Below are positions 25,506 through 35,286 of a stretch of DNA of 64,000 nucleotides, one piece after another. The DNA is from Paludibacter sp963678465. Lineage in GTDB: Bacteria; Bacteroidota; Bacteroidia; Bacteroidales; Paludibacteraceae. The stretch lies in the NCBI GenBank assembly GCA_963678465.1, contig OY782858.1, forward strand, positions 1,240,001 to 1,304,000, written 5' to 3'. Position 1 is the stretch's first letter, and each line of letters begins with the position of its first letter. A program made the translations under genes and the position numbers. A model generated the notes under the pieces. It was not told the origin of the DNA, did not search any database, and worked only from the letters and a program-made list of their open reading frames with translations.

Positions 25506-26252
25506 CTATTGCAGTCTGAAGTTAACCGGTAAAGTGTAATAAACTCGCACCGTCTTGCCCTCCAATTTTCCGGGAATCCATGCCGGCATTGCATTCACCA
25601 CCCTTAAGGCTTCAATATCGAGATAATAATTGGCATTCTTCACGATTTTAGCATCCGTCACTTTGCCATCCTTATCAACCACAAACTGCACCAACACCCG
25701 GCCTTCAATACCACGTTTTTGCGCTTCCACCGGATAACGCACATTATTAGCTAAAAAAGTGAAGAGCTTTTTATCTCCTCCTTTAAATGCAGGCATTTCA
25801 GCAAAAGGGAAGTAATCTATTTTTACTCCGGTAGAATCGTAACAGGCACCCGTTATCAGTGTATCGTTGCAGTAAACGTCGTCGCGTTTCAGGTTTCCAT
25901 TGAACCAATACGATTTTACGGTTCCATCAAATTTATTGAGCCTGAAATTCTGTTCATATTTCAGCTGCCCGTTACTGTACCACTCCCTCAGAAGGCCATG
26001 AGCTAAAGTATCTATCTTATCAGTTTTCTCATTTTTCATTTTCAGATATTCAATCTCGAACATAGGTTTCGAATTATCGTGAAATGCCTTGTAAATAAGC
26101 CCGTTCGCATAAGCCGGATGAGCTTCGAAACGATAATCGATTTTCGGAAACCGATGAAATATTCCGCTGGGATTCCATGCGTTGGCTGATTGTTGAGCAC
26201 TAGCCGAAAAACAAACAGAAACAAGTAGAACTAAGAAATTTAGTTTTTTCAT
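25506..26252 (-). CDS. Exported protein with MORN-like repeats and a TonB C-terminal domain
   Basis: A signal peptide (MKKLNFLVLLVSVCFSASA) is followed by toxin-antitoxin-type MORN variants (LREWYSNGQLKYEQNF, GTVKSYWFNGNLKRDDV; about residues 85-125). The TonB C-terminal domain is at about 160-248 (YPVEAQKRGIEGRVLVQFVV, GKVTDAKIVKNANYYLDIEA). It lacks the usual N-terminal membrane anchor and proline-rich spanner of a true TonB, so it is probably a periplasmic relative rather than an energy transducer. Confidence 0.8.
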   Translation of the reverse strand: MKKLNFLVLLVSVCFSASAQQSANAWNPSGIFHRFPKIDYRFEAHPAYANGLIYKAFHDNSKPMFEIEYLKMKNEKTDKIDTLAHGLLREWYSNGQLKYEQNFRLNKFDGTVKSYWFNGNLKRDDVYCNDTLITGACYDSTGVKIDYFPFAEMPAFKGGDKKLFTFLANNVRYPVEAQKRGIEGRVLVQFVVDKDGKVTDAKIVKNANYYLDIEALRVVNAMPAWIPGKLEGKTVRVYYTLPVNFRLQ

Positions 26253-26269
26253 TGTTATATAGATTGAAG

Positions 26270-26749
26270 CTATTTATAACTGATAAGATCTTCTATTTCG
26301 TTCAAATGCAGTTTAAAATGACTTAGATAATCAAGTATCATTGCTTTGAGCGATACCTGTTGCTGAAGCGCTGAAATCCATTCATTGTTCAGTTTTTCGG
26401 GATTCACATTGTCGATCACATGCGCGATATGAAGATTCGAATACTTCCATAACTGCACAAGATTTTCCCAGTTTTCATTCTGGTAATTCTGAATGGAAAT
26501 CCATCTGTCGTTGTTCCCCAGATTGGCATAATCAGGATAAATCAGTGGAGACGCATTGTATTGCAAATGAATGATTCGGTGGGTATTATTCGATGCTGAA
26601 TCGACCATATGTCCCACTATCTGCTTGATTGTCCTGTTCTGAATATTCCTGCGGTTGCATATTACTTTTTCGGGGAGACTGAGTAACCTGAGTTCCCATT
26701 CACTTACAAGACGTAGCAATTCCTTATTATTTAACTCAAATTCAACCAT
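26270..26749 (-). CDS. DinB-like four-helix protein
   Basis: The 159 residues form a DinB/YfiT-type bundle. Candidate metal ligands are His in QIVGHMVDSASNN (about residue 47) and the C-terminal pair in DYLSHFKLHLNEIEDL (about 145-149). Members often bind nickel or zinc and include thiol transferases, but this one has no assigned reaction. It is 17 bp upstream of the TonB-like gene and likely cotranscribed. Confidence 0.75.
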   Translation of the reverse strand: MVEFELNNKELLRLVSEWELRLLSLPEKVICNRRNIQNRTIKQIVGHMVDSASNNTHRIIHLQYNASPLIYPDYANLGNNDRWISIQNYQNENWENLVQLWKYSNLHIAHVIDNVNPEKLNNEWISALQQQVSLKAMILDYLSHFKLHLNEIEDLISYK

Positions 26750-27074
26750 AAGTTTACAAATTATTATATTGATTTATTGTAATTTAAAACACGGAAACAG
26801 TTGACTGTCGACTCCCAAAACAGATTTTACAGGAAAAGTGGAAAAACGACAGATCGTACGAAGTGGCTTTATGTTAATGCAAAAATATCACTACAAAGCA
26901 TTACTTTGCAAAAATAAAGAAAGAGTTTTAAATTCAAAAGAAATTTTCACTAAAATTTAAAAATGTTTTTAGATAATTTCATTTCTATTAATTTTCATAT
27001 ATTTTGATGAAACAAGAATTGGCATTCATATTTCTAATTTAAAACACATGAAATCCAAGACTTGCAAACAAACA
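26750..27074. other. AT-rich gap without a gene
   Basis: No open frame, RNA gene or clear promoter is supported. The gap lies between the start of the DinB-like gene and the terminator of the cupin gene. Confidence 0.5.
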
Positions 27075-27114
27075 AAAAAAAACTCTGCAAATAAGACATT
27101 TACAGAGTTTTTTT
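27075..27114 (-). terminator. Terminator of the PurF-like/cupin transcript
   Basis: AAAAAAACTCTG pairs with CAGAGTTTTTTT around a 15-nt loop, giving a T run on either strand. It lies 16 bp past the cupin stop codon. Confidence 0.8.
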
Positions 27115-27129
27115 CGTTTCAAAATTATT

Positions 27130-27465
27130 TTATTTTAGAAAGTCCAGCCGTATTGGGCTAAAAGTATCTATCAGCACTCCTTCTTCTATACATTTAACAC
27201 CATGCAGCACATTTGGCTCCATATAAAGTCCATCACCGGCTTTTACAAGACGCGTCTCCTCCCCTATTTGAAATTCGAAAGCGCCACTCACCACATAAGT
27301 ACATTGGCAATGTTCATGCTGATGCACATAACCTATCCCTCCTGCTTTGAACTCAATCTTTACAAGCATCATTTTCTCGTCGTATCCCAGTACCTGACGA
27401 CGCATTTTTTCATTTATCTGAACCCATTCAGTCTGATTTTCGAAAATAAAATTTCCGCTATTCAT
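27130..27465 (-). CDS. Cupin-domain protein, KdgF-like
   Basis: A 111-residue single cupin. Motif 1 is GYVHQHEHCQCTYVVSGAFEF (metal His ligands, with Gln following) and motif 2 is PNVLHGVKCIEEG. This pattern resembles the KdgF group that linearises uronate products of pectin or alginate lyases; the assignment is family-level only. It is 30 bp downstream of the PurF-like gene, with no uronate genes nearby. Confidence 0.8.
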   Translation of the reverse strand: MNSGNFIFENQTEWVQINEKMRRQVLGYDEKMMLVKIEFKAGGIGYVHQHEHCQCTYVVSGAFEFQIGEETRLVKAGDGLYMEPNVLHGVKCIEEGVLIDTFSPIRLDFLK

Positions 27466-27495
27466 AATGTTTTAAGTTTAAAAACAGGCAGAAGA

Positions 27496-29295
27496 TTAAA
27501 TCAACTCCTTCCCTTCGTAATAATTTATAAAAGCCTTATTCACAAGCCTATTGCCACCAGGTGTAGGATAATTACCTGTAAAATACCAATCTCCTCTGTG
27601 ATCCGGACAGGCAGTATGTAGCCCATCAATAGTTTGATACACGAGTTCCACGGGACAATCCACTTCGGCAGGCGTAAGCATTTTGGCAATCTGCGCTGAT
27701 ATTTCCTCCTGTGTGAAAGGTTTGTAAATTTCGGTTACATAATTTACAACTTCTTCTTTCGGAAGATTTTCCTGCGCTTTGGATTTTTGATATACTTCGT
27801 CAATTACAATTTGACGGCCTGTTTCTTTCAACAATTGTATGGCCGCTCTAAAAGCGCAAAACTCGCTCATGCTAGCCATGTCGATGCCATAATAATCGGG
27901 GAAACGCACCTGTGGCGAGGATGAAACAATCACTATTTTTTTGGGTTCAAGTCGATTCAGGATAGTAAGAATACTCTGTTTAAGCGTAGTACCTCTCACA
28001 ATAGAATCGTCGATAACCACCAGATTATCCTGTTTCCCGCGACGGATAGAACCGTAAGTGACATCGTAAACGTGCGTGGCCAGATCGTCTCTCTCCAGAT
28101 TGGTCGAAATAAATGTACGTAATTTTATATCCTTAATCAGCACTTTCTCTACTCTTATCGACTGTTGAGTTGCTTCTTTTATTCCGTCCGTCATACCATA
28201 AAAAGCAACTTCGGCAGTATTAGGAATAAAAGAAAACACTGTATTTTTCACATCATTCTCTATCGACTTTAAAATAGATTTGCTTAGCGATTCACCTAAT
28301 TTTTTACGTTCTTTGTAAATATCGATATCGCTACCGCGCGAAAAATAGATCCGTTCGAATGAGCATTTGGCAAGTTCATCGGCAGCCGGGCGTATTGTCT
28401 CAAATTTTATCGTACCGTTTTTCTTTATAATCATCGATCTTCCGGGAAGTAACTCATGTACATCTTCCTCCTTTACATTCATGGCTGTCTGAATAACAGG
28501 ACGTTCGGAAGCAACAACCACGATTTCATCATTGGCATAATAAAAAGCAGGGCGAATACCTTTAGGGTCACGGAAAACAAAAGAATCGCCATGCCCCAGC
28601 ATACCACATATAGCATAACCGCCATCCCACATTTTTTCCGATTTACGTATAAAAGAAGCAATATCCAGTTGTTCTTCTATTTTAGCAGTAATAATCAGAT
28701 CGTTGGTGTAACGTTGCTTTAGCTTATCATATTCTTTTTGAACTTCTTTGTCGAGCTTAAAGCCTAAAGATTCGAGCATCAGAAAAGTATCGCCCTTGTC
28801 GCGCGGGTGCTGACCTTTCAGCGTCAAATGATCGAACAACTCATCAACATTTGTCAAATTAAAATTACCTGCCAATAACATGGTGCGATTTTTCCAGTTA
28901 TGACGGCGCAAAAACGGATGAACGTATTGTAAACCGCTTTTTCCGGTGGTGCTGTAACGTAAATGCCCCATATAAAGCTCGCCGGCAAAAGGCAATTCAA
29001 GTTTGGCTTTATCGGGGTCGGAATACACCTCAACGGTTGCATTTGACAAAGTCTTATTTATTCCGGCAAATATTTCCTGGATAGCATTTTTTCCTTCTAC
29101 CCTATCACGCCATATATATTCTTCGCCAGGAGAAACGTCAAGTTTTACGGTTGCCAGTCCGGCACCTTCCTGTCCACGGTTATGTTGCTTTTCCATAAGC
29201 AAATACATTTTCTGCAAACCGTATTGCCACGTTCCGTATTTCTTTTGATAATAATCCAACGGCTTCAGAAGCCTTACCATTGCTATTCCGCACAT
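27496..29295 (-). CDS. Amidophosphoribosyltransferase-like protein (long PurF variant)
   Basis: A class II glutamine amidotransferase (Cys2 of MCGIAM, QHNRGQEGAGLA, MGHLRYSTTG) is joined to a phosphoribosyltransferase domain with the PRPP loop NLVVIDDSIVRGTTLK (about residues 425-440). This is the layout for making phosphoribosylamine from glutamine and PRPP in purine synthesis. At 599 residues it is about 100 longer than typical PurF, with an extra helical segment (about 165-215) and a long C-terminus. Bacteroidales carry such a paralogue beside a standard PurF, so its role may differ from the pathway enzyme. Confidence 0.8.
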   Translation of the reverse strand: MCGIAMVRLLKPLDYYQKKYGTWQYGLQKMYLLMEKQHNRGQEGAGLATVKLDVSPGEEYIWRDRVEGKNAIQEIFAGINKTLSNATVEVYSDPDKAKLELPFAGELYMGHLRYSTTGKSGLQYVHPFLRRHNWKNRTMLLAGNFNLTNVDELFDHLTLKGQHPRDKGDTFLMLESLGFKLDKEVQKEYDKLKQRYTNDLIITAKIEEQLDIASFIRKSEKMWDGGYAICGMLGHGDSFVFRDPKGIRPAFYYANDEIVVVASERPVIQTAMNVKEEDVHELLPGRSMIIKKNGTIKFETIRPAADELAKCSFERIYFSRGSDIDIYKERKKLGESLSKSILKSIENDVKNTVFSFIPNTAEVAFYGMTDGIKEATQQSIRVEKVLIKDIKLRTFISTNLERDDLATHVYDVTYGSIRRGKQDNLVVIDDSIVRGTTLKQSILTILNRLEPKKIVIVSSSPQVRFPDYYGIDMASMSEFCAFRAAIQLLKETGRQIVIDEVYQKSKAQENLPKEEVVNYVTEIYKPFTQEEISAQIAKMLTPAEVDCPVELVYQTIDGLHTACPDHRGDWYFTGNYPTPGGNRLVNKAFINYYEGKELI

Positions 29296-29364
29296 AATTA
29301 ATTGATAGTTAACAACTAATAATTAGTATTTATTGTTTTTTTAAATTTTATTCTGATGAAATAA

Positions 29365-29389
29365 AAAACCCCGACACGGATGCAGGGGC
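29365..29389 (-). terminator. Terminator of glmS
   Basis: CCCC (29369-29372) pairs with GGGG (29385-29388), with a weak inner extension. On the minus strand it is followed by TTTTTTAT, 14 bp past the glmS stop. Confidence 0.6.
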
Positions 29390-29402
29390 TTATTTATACG
29401 TA

Positions 29403-31244
29403 TTATTCTACGGTTACCGATTTTGCCAGATTGCGCGGCTGATCCACATCGCAACCTTTTACAACAGCTATATGATAAGCCATCAGTTGTAAAGGGATAG
29501 CAGCCAGCAAAGGCACCAGACATTCCTCCGTATCAGGTATGCTTATGCTGTAATCCGAAAGGTTCTTCACCACAGTATCTCCCTCGGTAATTACCGAAAT
29601 GATTTTTCCTTTACGAGCTTTAATTTCCTGTATATTACTCACTACTTTATCGTACATTCCGGCACTGGTAGCAATCACCACCACAGGCATTTCCTGACTT
29701 ATCAAAGCAATTGGTCCATGTTTCATTTCGGCAGCCGGATATCCTTCGGCATGGATATACGAAATTTCTTTCAGTTTTAATGCACCTTCCAGGGCTACAG
29801 GGAAGTTATAGCCACGTCCCATATAAATAAAATTCTGTGCATAAGTAAATGTCTTTGCAAATTGAGCAATGGCATCGTTCTGATTCAGAATATACTTTAT
29901 TTTTTCAGGGATACGTCCTAATTCCTGTACCGTTCTGAGGTACTGTTCTTCTGACAATGTTCCTTTTTCACGTCCAATGATCAGCGCAAGCATTGTAAGT
30001 ACAGTTACCTGGGCCGTGAATGCTTTTGTAGATGCCACACCAATCTCAGGGCCGGCATGGGTATAACAACCCGAGTGTGTGTTTCGGGGAATGGATGCTC
30101 CCACCACATTACAAATACCAAAAATAAAAGCGCCTTTCGATTTTGCCAATTCCACAGCAGCCAGTGTGTCAGCAGTTTCGCCCGATTGCGAGATCGGAAT
30201 TACAATATCATCCTTGTTAATCACAGGCTTACGATAACGGAATTCGGAAGAATATTCCACTTCTACAGGAATACGTGCAAATTCTTCAATGGCATACATT
30301 CCAATCAAACCCGCATGCCATGATGTGCCGCAAGCAGTGATGATAATACGTTTGGCATTCAGAAACTTTTCTTTATTGTCGATAAAACCCGAAAGGGTGA
30401 TGTTATTCTCGTCCACATTCACACGTCCGCGCATACTATCGCTCAGCGTTTGGGGTTGTTCGAAAATTTCTTTAATCATAAAATGTGGAAAACCGCCTTT
30501 CTCAAGTTGACTCAGGGTCATTTCAAGTTTTTTTATCTCCGGCGTTTTCTCAACATTCGAAATCGTCTTTATTTTAATTTCCTTATCACGTTCAAGTGTA
30601 ACAATTTCTTCGTCGCCCACATACACTACCTGATTTGTATATTCAACAATAGGCGTAGCATCCGAAGCTATAAAAAATTCGCCTTCGCCAATACCAACTA
30701 CCAAAGGACTGCCCTTGCGTGCAGCTACAATGATGTCGGGTTTTCCTTTTTCAATAACGGCAATAGCATAAGCGCCGACTACCTGATTAAGTGCGAGTTG
30801 AACAGCTGTAGTTAAATCTACATTGTTCGATTTTTTTACATATTCGATGAGCTGAATCAGCACTTCTGTGTCGGTTTCGCTGTTAAAGGTGAAACCATGC
30901 TTTTTCAAACCTTCTTTCAACACCGCATAATTTTCGATAATGCCGTTGTGAATCAGCGCCAGTTCTTCCGATTGCGAATAATGAGGATGTGCATTTACCT
31001 GATTCGGTTCGCCATGCGTAGCCCAGCGGGTATGTGCTATCCCTATAGTTCCCTGTATATCCTGCTGTTCTGCAAATCTAACCAAATCAACAACCTTTCC
31101 TTTGGCTTTGTACACGTTCAGATTTCCGTTGTTCATCAAAGCAATACCAGCGCTATCGTACCCACGGTATTCAAGGCGTTGGAGTCCCTTAATCAAAATC
31201 GGGTAAGCTTGCTGCTTACCAATATAACCTACAATTCCACACAT
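29403..31244 (-). CDS. glmS: Glutamine--fructose-6-phosphate aminotransferase (isomerizing)
   Basis: It makes glucosamine-6-phosphate, the entry to peptidoglycan and LPS amino sugars. The glutaminase domain starts MCGIVGYIGKQQA (catalytic Cys2) with RLEYRGYDSAGIA and HTRWATHGEPN. Two SIS sugar-isomerase domains follow (about 290-440 and 460-600; SQSGETADTLAA, STKAFTAQV, EGALKLKEISYIHAEG). The C-terminus DQPRNLAKSVTVE is the canonical end. Length 613 is normal. No glmS ribozyme is expected or seen. It lies downstream of dapL. Confidence 0.97.
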   Translation of the reverse strand: MCGIVGYIGKQQAYPILIKGLQRLEYRGYDSAGIALMNNGNLNVYKAKGKVVDLVRFAEQQDIQGTIGIAHTRWATHGEPNQVNAHPHYSQSEELALIHNGIIENYAVLKEGLKKHGFTFNSETDTEVLIQLIEYVKKSNNVDLTTAVQLALNQVVGAYAIAVIEKGKPDIIVAARKGSPLVVGIGEGEFFIASDATPIVEYTNQVVYVGDEEIVTLERDKEIKIKTISNVEKTPEIKKLEMTLSQLEKGGFPHFMIKEIFEQPQTLSDSMRGRVNVDENNITLSGFIDNKEKFLNAKRIIITACGTSWHAGLIGMYAIEEFARIPVEVEYSSEFRYRKPVINKDDIVIPISQSGETADTLAAVELAKSKGAFIFGICNVVGASIPRNTHSGCYTHAGPEIGVASTKAFTAQVTVLTMLALIIGREKGTLSEEQYLRTVQELGRIPEKIKYILNQNDAIAQFAKTFTYAQNFIYMGRGYNFPVALEGALKLKEISYIHAEGYPAAEMKHGPIALISQEMPVVVIATSAGMYDKVVSNIQEIKARKGKIISVITEGDTVVKNLSDYSISIPDTEECLVPLLAAIPLQLMAYHIAVVKGCDVDQPRNLAKSVTVE

Positions 31245-31332
31245 ATAATAAATTTTATATTAAGATTACATAAGTTTTTTAGTAACTATTACTGAAAAGC
31301 TAAAGGCTAACCAGTATTTTCCCATCATTTCT

Positions 31333-32559
31333 TTACAACTTTCCTCTAAGTCGTTCCATCGCCTGAAGCGTACCTTCGCGACTGCTGAAACCTGTAAAAC
31401 GCATAAATCCTTCGCCCGACTGACCAAAAACCACTCCGGGTGTCCCCACAATCTGAAATTCATATAACAGCTGTTGAAAGAATTTCCACGAGGGCTGATT
31501 GTCGGGTGTTTTAAACCAAACATAGGGCGAACTGATGCCACCATACACTTCGAGCCCGGCATCTAAAAGCTCTTGACGAATGATGCCGGCATTGGAAAGA
31601 TAATAATTGACAAGTTCCTTTACTTCATTTTTACCTTTGCGCGAATAAATGGCCTCAGCTCCACGCTGAACAATGTACGAAACTCCATTGGTGTAATTGG
31701 CATTGCGTCGGCTCCACAGTTTTATAAACGGAACTTTTTCACCCATTTGAGAGTAGACCATTAGTTCCTGTGGGAATACCGAAAATCCGCAACGGAGTCC
31801 GGTAAAACCGGCTGTTTTGGAATAACTACGTATTTCGATGGCTACTTTTCTGGCACCCTTGATTTCGTAAATACTGCGGGGCACATCCGGTTCGACCACA
31901 TAGGATTGGTACGCAGCATCATAAATAATGATACTTTCGTGTTCAATGGCATAATCCACCCATTGCTTCAACATGGCTTTATTCATTGTTGTGCCGGTGG
32001 GATTGTTAGGATTACAAAGATAGATTACATCCACCTTTTCGGTAGGTAATTCGGGAATGAAGCCGGTTTCCTCGGTACATTTAAGATACACCACATTGCT
32101 CCATTTCTGCTCGTCGTTCAGAAATCCTGCTCTACCACTCATAATTGTGGCATTTTCGTAGACAGGATAAACCGGATCGGCAATAGCAATTATATTATCG
32201 CGCCCCAACACATGTCCGATATTTCCGATGTCAGCCTTAGCGCCATCGTTAATAAAGACACTTTCTTTATCGAGGTTAACGCCCAATGTGCGGTATTCTT
32301 TCAGAATTTTTTCAATCAAAAAATCGTAGCCCTGAGGCGGACTGTACCCCCTGAATGTCTCGGCCTTACCCATTTCGTCGATAGCCACATGCATTGCCTG
32401 AACTACTTCGTTAGGCAGCGGACGAGTGACATCGCCAACACCGAGTCGGATAATTTTAATGCCGGGATGTAGTACTTTATAGGCGTTAACGCGTTTCTCT
32501 ATTTCGTCGAAACAATAGATTTCAGGAGTTTTCAGGTAATTCTCATTCGCTAATGCCAT
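31333..32559 (-). CDS. dapL: LL-diaminopimelate aminotransferase
   Basis: A PLP enzyme converting tetrahydrodipicolinate directly to LL-diaminopimelate with glutamate, a shortcut for lysine and peptidoglycan precursors. Motifs are KIIRLGVGDVTRPLP, RGYSPPQGYDFL, FINDGAKADIGNI, YLCNPNNPTGT and the PLP lysine in RSYSKTAGFTGLRCGFSV. Length 408 is typical. It lies 88 bp upstream of glmS on the same strand, grouping two cell-wall precursor enzymes. Confidence 0.95.
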   Translation of the reverse strand: MALANENYLKTPEIYCFDEIEKRVNAYKVLHPGIKIIRLGVGDVTRPLPNEVVQAMHVAIDEMGKAETFRGYSPPQGYDFLIEKILKEYRTLGVNLDKESVFINDGAKADIGNIGHVLGRDNIIAIADPVYPVYENATIMSGRAGFLNDEQKWSNVVYLKCTEETGFIPELPTEKVDVIYLCNPNNPTGTTMNKAMLKQWVDYAIEHESIIIYDAAYQSYVVEPDVPRSIYEIKGARKVAIEIRSYSKTAGFTGLRCGFSVFPQELMVYSQMGEKVPFIKLWSRRNANYTNGVSYIVQRGAEAIYSRKGKNEVKELVNYYLSNAGIIRQELLDAGLEVYGGISSPYVWFKTPDNQPSWKFFQQLLYEFQIVGTPGVVFGQSGEGFMRFTGFSSREGTLQAMERLRGKL

Positions 32560-32754
32560 TCGGGAGAAAAGTTTTGAGATTGAAAATTTATATTGATGCT
32601 ATCTGATTGCAAAATTGCACTTTTTTTTTGATTAATGAAATACCTTTATCAAAAATTTAATGGTGCTTGTTTATTTGGTTTTACAAACAAAATGTTTATT
32701 GTTTTATTTTATTTACAGCTTTATGTAAGACAAGCATACACTTTTAAATAACAT

Positions 32755-33735
32755 TTAAAACTTTATTATAGTTCTCCCCTTCAGCTTTCCCTGCAAAATT
32801 AAGTCTATGGCAGGTTTTATTTCTTCGAGAGAAATTTCATTGTAAAGCGCTAATAAATTGAGTGGTTTGAACTCGTTGGCCATTTTGTTCCATAATATTT
32901 TGCGCAGAGGCATCGGATAGTTTTGCGCTGATATGCCAATTAAACTTATTCCTCTGAGAATAAACGGAAAAACCGTCATATTCAATTGAGTAGCCGAAAC
33001 GCTACCACAGGTTGTAACTGCGCCGAGTGGTTGTACTGATTTTAGCATTTTTTCGAGTATCGGTCCGCCCACTGTATCGACTCCACCGGCAAACTGCGCC
33101 GAAAGCATCGGACGTTTGTCCAGCTCCTGAAACTCCGAACGGGCAATGATTTCGCTTGCACCCAGTTGATAAAGATACTCATGTTCTTTTTCTTTGCCCG
33201 AAATGGCCACTACCGTATATCCAAGTTTCGAAAGCAGCGAAACAGCTACTGAACCTACTCCTCCTGTTGCTCCCGACACTATGATTTTTCCATCTGTGGG
33301 TTTTACAAGTTCGGTAAGGCGGGTAAGCGAAATACCGGCTGTAAAACCGGCTGTACCAATTATCATTGCTTCCTTCAAAGTCAATCCTTCGGGCAAAGCC
33401 ACCACCCACGCTGCCGGTACACGTATGTACTGACCAAAACCACCGGGAGTGTTCATGCCCAGATCGTTTCCTGAAACAATTACCTTATCGCCTTCCGAAA
33501 ACAATTCAGAAGTAGAACTAACCACCACCCCGGCAGCATCGATACCCGGAGTATGCGGATACTTTTTGGTAATTCCCTTGTTTCCTGTAGCCGAAAGGGC
33601 ATCCTTATAATTTAGTGAAGAATATTCAACACGTACAAGCACTTCGCCTTCGGGCAATGAATCAGTATCAAGCGTTTGGATACTCTGTACAAATTCAGCA
33701 TCTATTTCTTCAACAACAAAAGCACTATATTTCAT
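32755..33735 (-). CDS. YhdH/AcuI-like NADPH-dependent oxidoreductase
   Basis: A zinc-free medium-chain dehydrogenase. SSLNYKDALSATGNKGITK and YPHTPGIDAAGVVV are the YhdH/AcuI N-terminal signature, GTAGFTAG precedes the nucleotide domain, and VSGATGGVGSVAVSLL is the NADPH-binding loop. YhdH/AcuI proteins reduce acryloyl-CoA or related enones; the substrate here is inferred from family only. Length 326 is usual. It is 96 bp downstream of the bactofilin gene but separated from it by a terminator. Confidence 0.88.
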   Translation of the reverse strand: MKYSAFVVEEIDAEFVQSIQTLDTDSLPEGEVLVRVEYSSLNYKDALSATGNKGITKKYPHTPGIDAAGVVVSSTSELFSEGDKVIVSGNDLGMNTPGGFGQYIRVPAAWVVALPEGLTLKEAMIIGTAGFTAGISLTRLTELVKPTDGKIIVSGATGGVGSVAVSLLSKLGYTVVAISGKEKEHEYLYQLGASEIIARSEFQELDKRPMLSAQFAGGVDTVGGPILEKMLKSVQPLGAVTTCGSVSATQLNMTVFPFILRGISLIGISAQNYPMPLRKILWNKMANEFKPLNLLALYNEISLEEIKPAIDLILQGKLKGRTIIKF

Positions 33736-33771
33736 CTTGTATTTAAATTTTTGTGTTCATTAAAAAAAACA

Positions 33772-33806
33772 AAAAAACGTCGGAGTGATGTCCCCCAACG
33801 TTGTTT
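33772..33806 (-). terminator. Terminator of the bactofilin gene
   Basis: AACGT/ACGTT outer stem with GG/CC inside, followed on the minus strand by a run of seven T. It begins about 26 bp past the bactofilin stop. Confidence 0.65.
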
Positions 33807-33831
33807 TATATTGAATATCATAACGTCATAT

Positions 33832-34197
33832 TTATTCAGCGTCAACTTTTATATTATCGCGCATCGAACAGGTTCCGTTGAAAACAGCATTAGGCTCTAC
33901 AACGAGCACCTTTGTTTTTACATCGCCTTTGATATTGGCTGTGCTTCGCAAGGTCAGCGCATCGTTCACTACAATATCGCCCAACACTGTACCCACAATT
34001 TCGGCATTTGAGCAGGAGATCGAACCTTTAAGTATTCCGTTGGGTCCTATAATTACTTTGCCACTGCAAATAATTTCTCCTTCTACCTCACCATCAATCC
34101 TGAAATCGCTGTCGGCAACAATTTTACCTACAATTTTACTCCCATTGGTGAGTGCATTGTACATTACACCTGAATTAGTTACTATTTCTTTGGCCAT
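33832..34197 (-). CDS. Bactofilin (polymer-forming cytoskeletal protein)
   Basis: This 121-residue protein has the DUF583 beta-helix: short repeating strands such as GKIVADSDFRIDGEVEGEII, GKVIIGPNGILKGSI and GTVLGDIVVNDALTL. Bactofilins polymerise without nucleotides at the inner membrane and guide cell-wall synthesis or shape. Terminal extensions are short and there is no membrane segment. The gene stands alone with its own terminator. Confidence 0.92.
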   Translation of the reverse strand: MAKEIVTNSGVMYNALTNGSKIVGKIVADSDFRIDGEVEGEIICSGKVIIGPNGILKGSISCSNAEIVGTVLGDIVVNDALTLRSTANIKGDVKTKVLVVEPNAVFNGTCSMRDNIKVDAE

Positions 34198-34360
34198 AAT
34201 TAAAAATCGGATTCGTATTAGTTCCCAAAATTACTTCATTATTTTAATAAAAACAAATGCATACTTAAAATAATTCGCAATAACACAAAGAGGCACAAAA
34301 TTTGAAGGGTTACACTGCGAAATAAAACGATTTATTTACCGTTTAATTTGCAAAAATTGT

Positions 34361-34368
34361 TACTTTTG
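34361..34368 (+). promoter_or_regulatory. -7 element (TACTTTTG) for the polysaccharide cluster
   Basis: The TAnnTTTG match is 29 bp before the ATG at 34398. A TTG-initiated extension from 34380 is possible but would begin within a few bases of the predicted transcript start. Confidence 0.5.
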
Positions 34369-34397
34369 TTTTTAATTGTTTGCCAAACTTTTCTTTT

Positions 34398-35279
34398 ATG
34401 CAAATCCACCATTTACAACACAAACACATCGATTTCAGGAAATGGGATGATACAATTCTATCATCGGCAAATCATTTGGGATATGCATATTCATGGTATC
34501 TCGATATTGTTTCGCCGGGATGGGAAGCTTTGGTGACCGACGATTATGAGTTCGTAATGCCACTGCCCGTAAAACGAAAATACAAAATACCTTATCTTGT
34601 TCAGCCGGTGCTGACGCAGCAACTCGGAATTTTTTCGAAAAGCGAGATTTGCAATGAAGTTATTCAGCTATTTATCAAGAATATACCATATTACAGTTAC
34701 GAGCTAAATATGAATGAACGTAACTTCAATACTGAGGTTACAAAATTGCCCAACTACGTACTGAAACTGGACAACCCTTACGAAAACATACAGCAGAAAT
34801 ACAGCAAAAACACTGTTCGGAACATTGAAAAAGCGCGCAAAAGCGATCTCCGAATTGTAGAAAAAATTGGAGTTGACGAGTTTATAGATTTATTTTCGCA
34901 AGTGAATCCCACTGCCATTGCCGTTATTAAATCGGCTTATCGGCCACTACTGACTGCCGGAACAAAAAACAAGATGATTACAATAAGTGGCGCTTACAAT
35001 ACGAAAAATGAATTAATTGCAGGTATATGTCATTTCTATTCCGGCAAGCGGATTGTATGTCTATTACCGGTTTCGAATGCCGAAGCTAAAAAAACTTCAG
35101 CCATGTTTCTGATGATAGACAACTTGATAAGAACTTTTGCCGGGACGGATAAAATTATTGATTTCGAAGGGTCGAAAATCGAAGGAATTGCACGTTTTTA
35201 TAAAGGATTCGGCGGCGAAAATCAACCCTATTATATATTAAAAAAATTCCGTCCCGATTTTTTGGTGGGAAGAATATAA
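34398..35279 (+). CDS. GNAT/FemAB-like acyltransferase-fold protein
   Basis: 293 residues from MQIHHLQHK. The N-terminal half is unlike known enzymes; the C-terminal half has the GNAT_acetyltransf_6/FemAB pattern: NTVRNIEKARKSDLRIVEK, a core strand LIAGICHFYSGKRIVCLLPV, and IIDFEGSKIEGIARFYKGFG near the end. Such proteins often sit in exopolysaccharide loci and may acylate sugars or lipid-linked intermediates. It starts the run of glycan genes to 38793, 7 bp before the GT4 gene. Confidence 0.7.
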   Translation: MQIHHLQHKHIDFRKWDDTILSSANHLGYAYSWYLDIVSPGWEALVTDDYEFVMPLPVKRKYKIPYLVQPVLTQQLGIFSKSEICNEVIQLFIKNIPYYSYELNMNERNFNTEVTKLPNYVLKLDNPYENIQQKYSKNTVRNIEKARKSDLRIVEKIGVDEFIDLFSQVNPTAIAVIKSAYRPLLTAGTKNKMITISGAYNTKNELIAGICHFYSGKRIVCLLPVSNAEAKKTSAMFLMIDNLIRTFAGTDKIIDFEGSKIEGIARFYKGFGGENQPYYILKKFRPDFLVGRI

Positions 35280-35286
35280 TATTATT

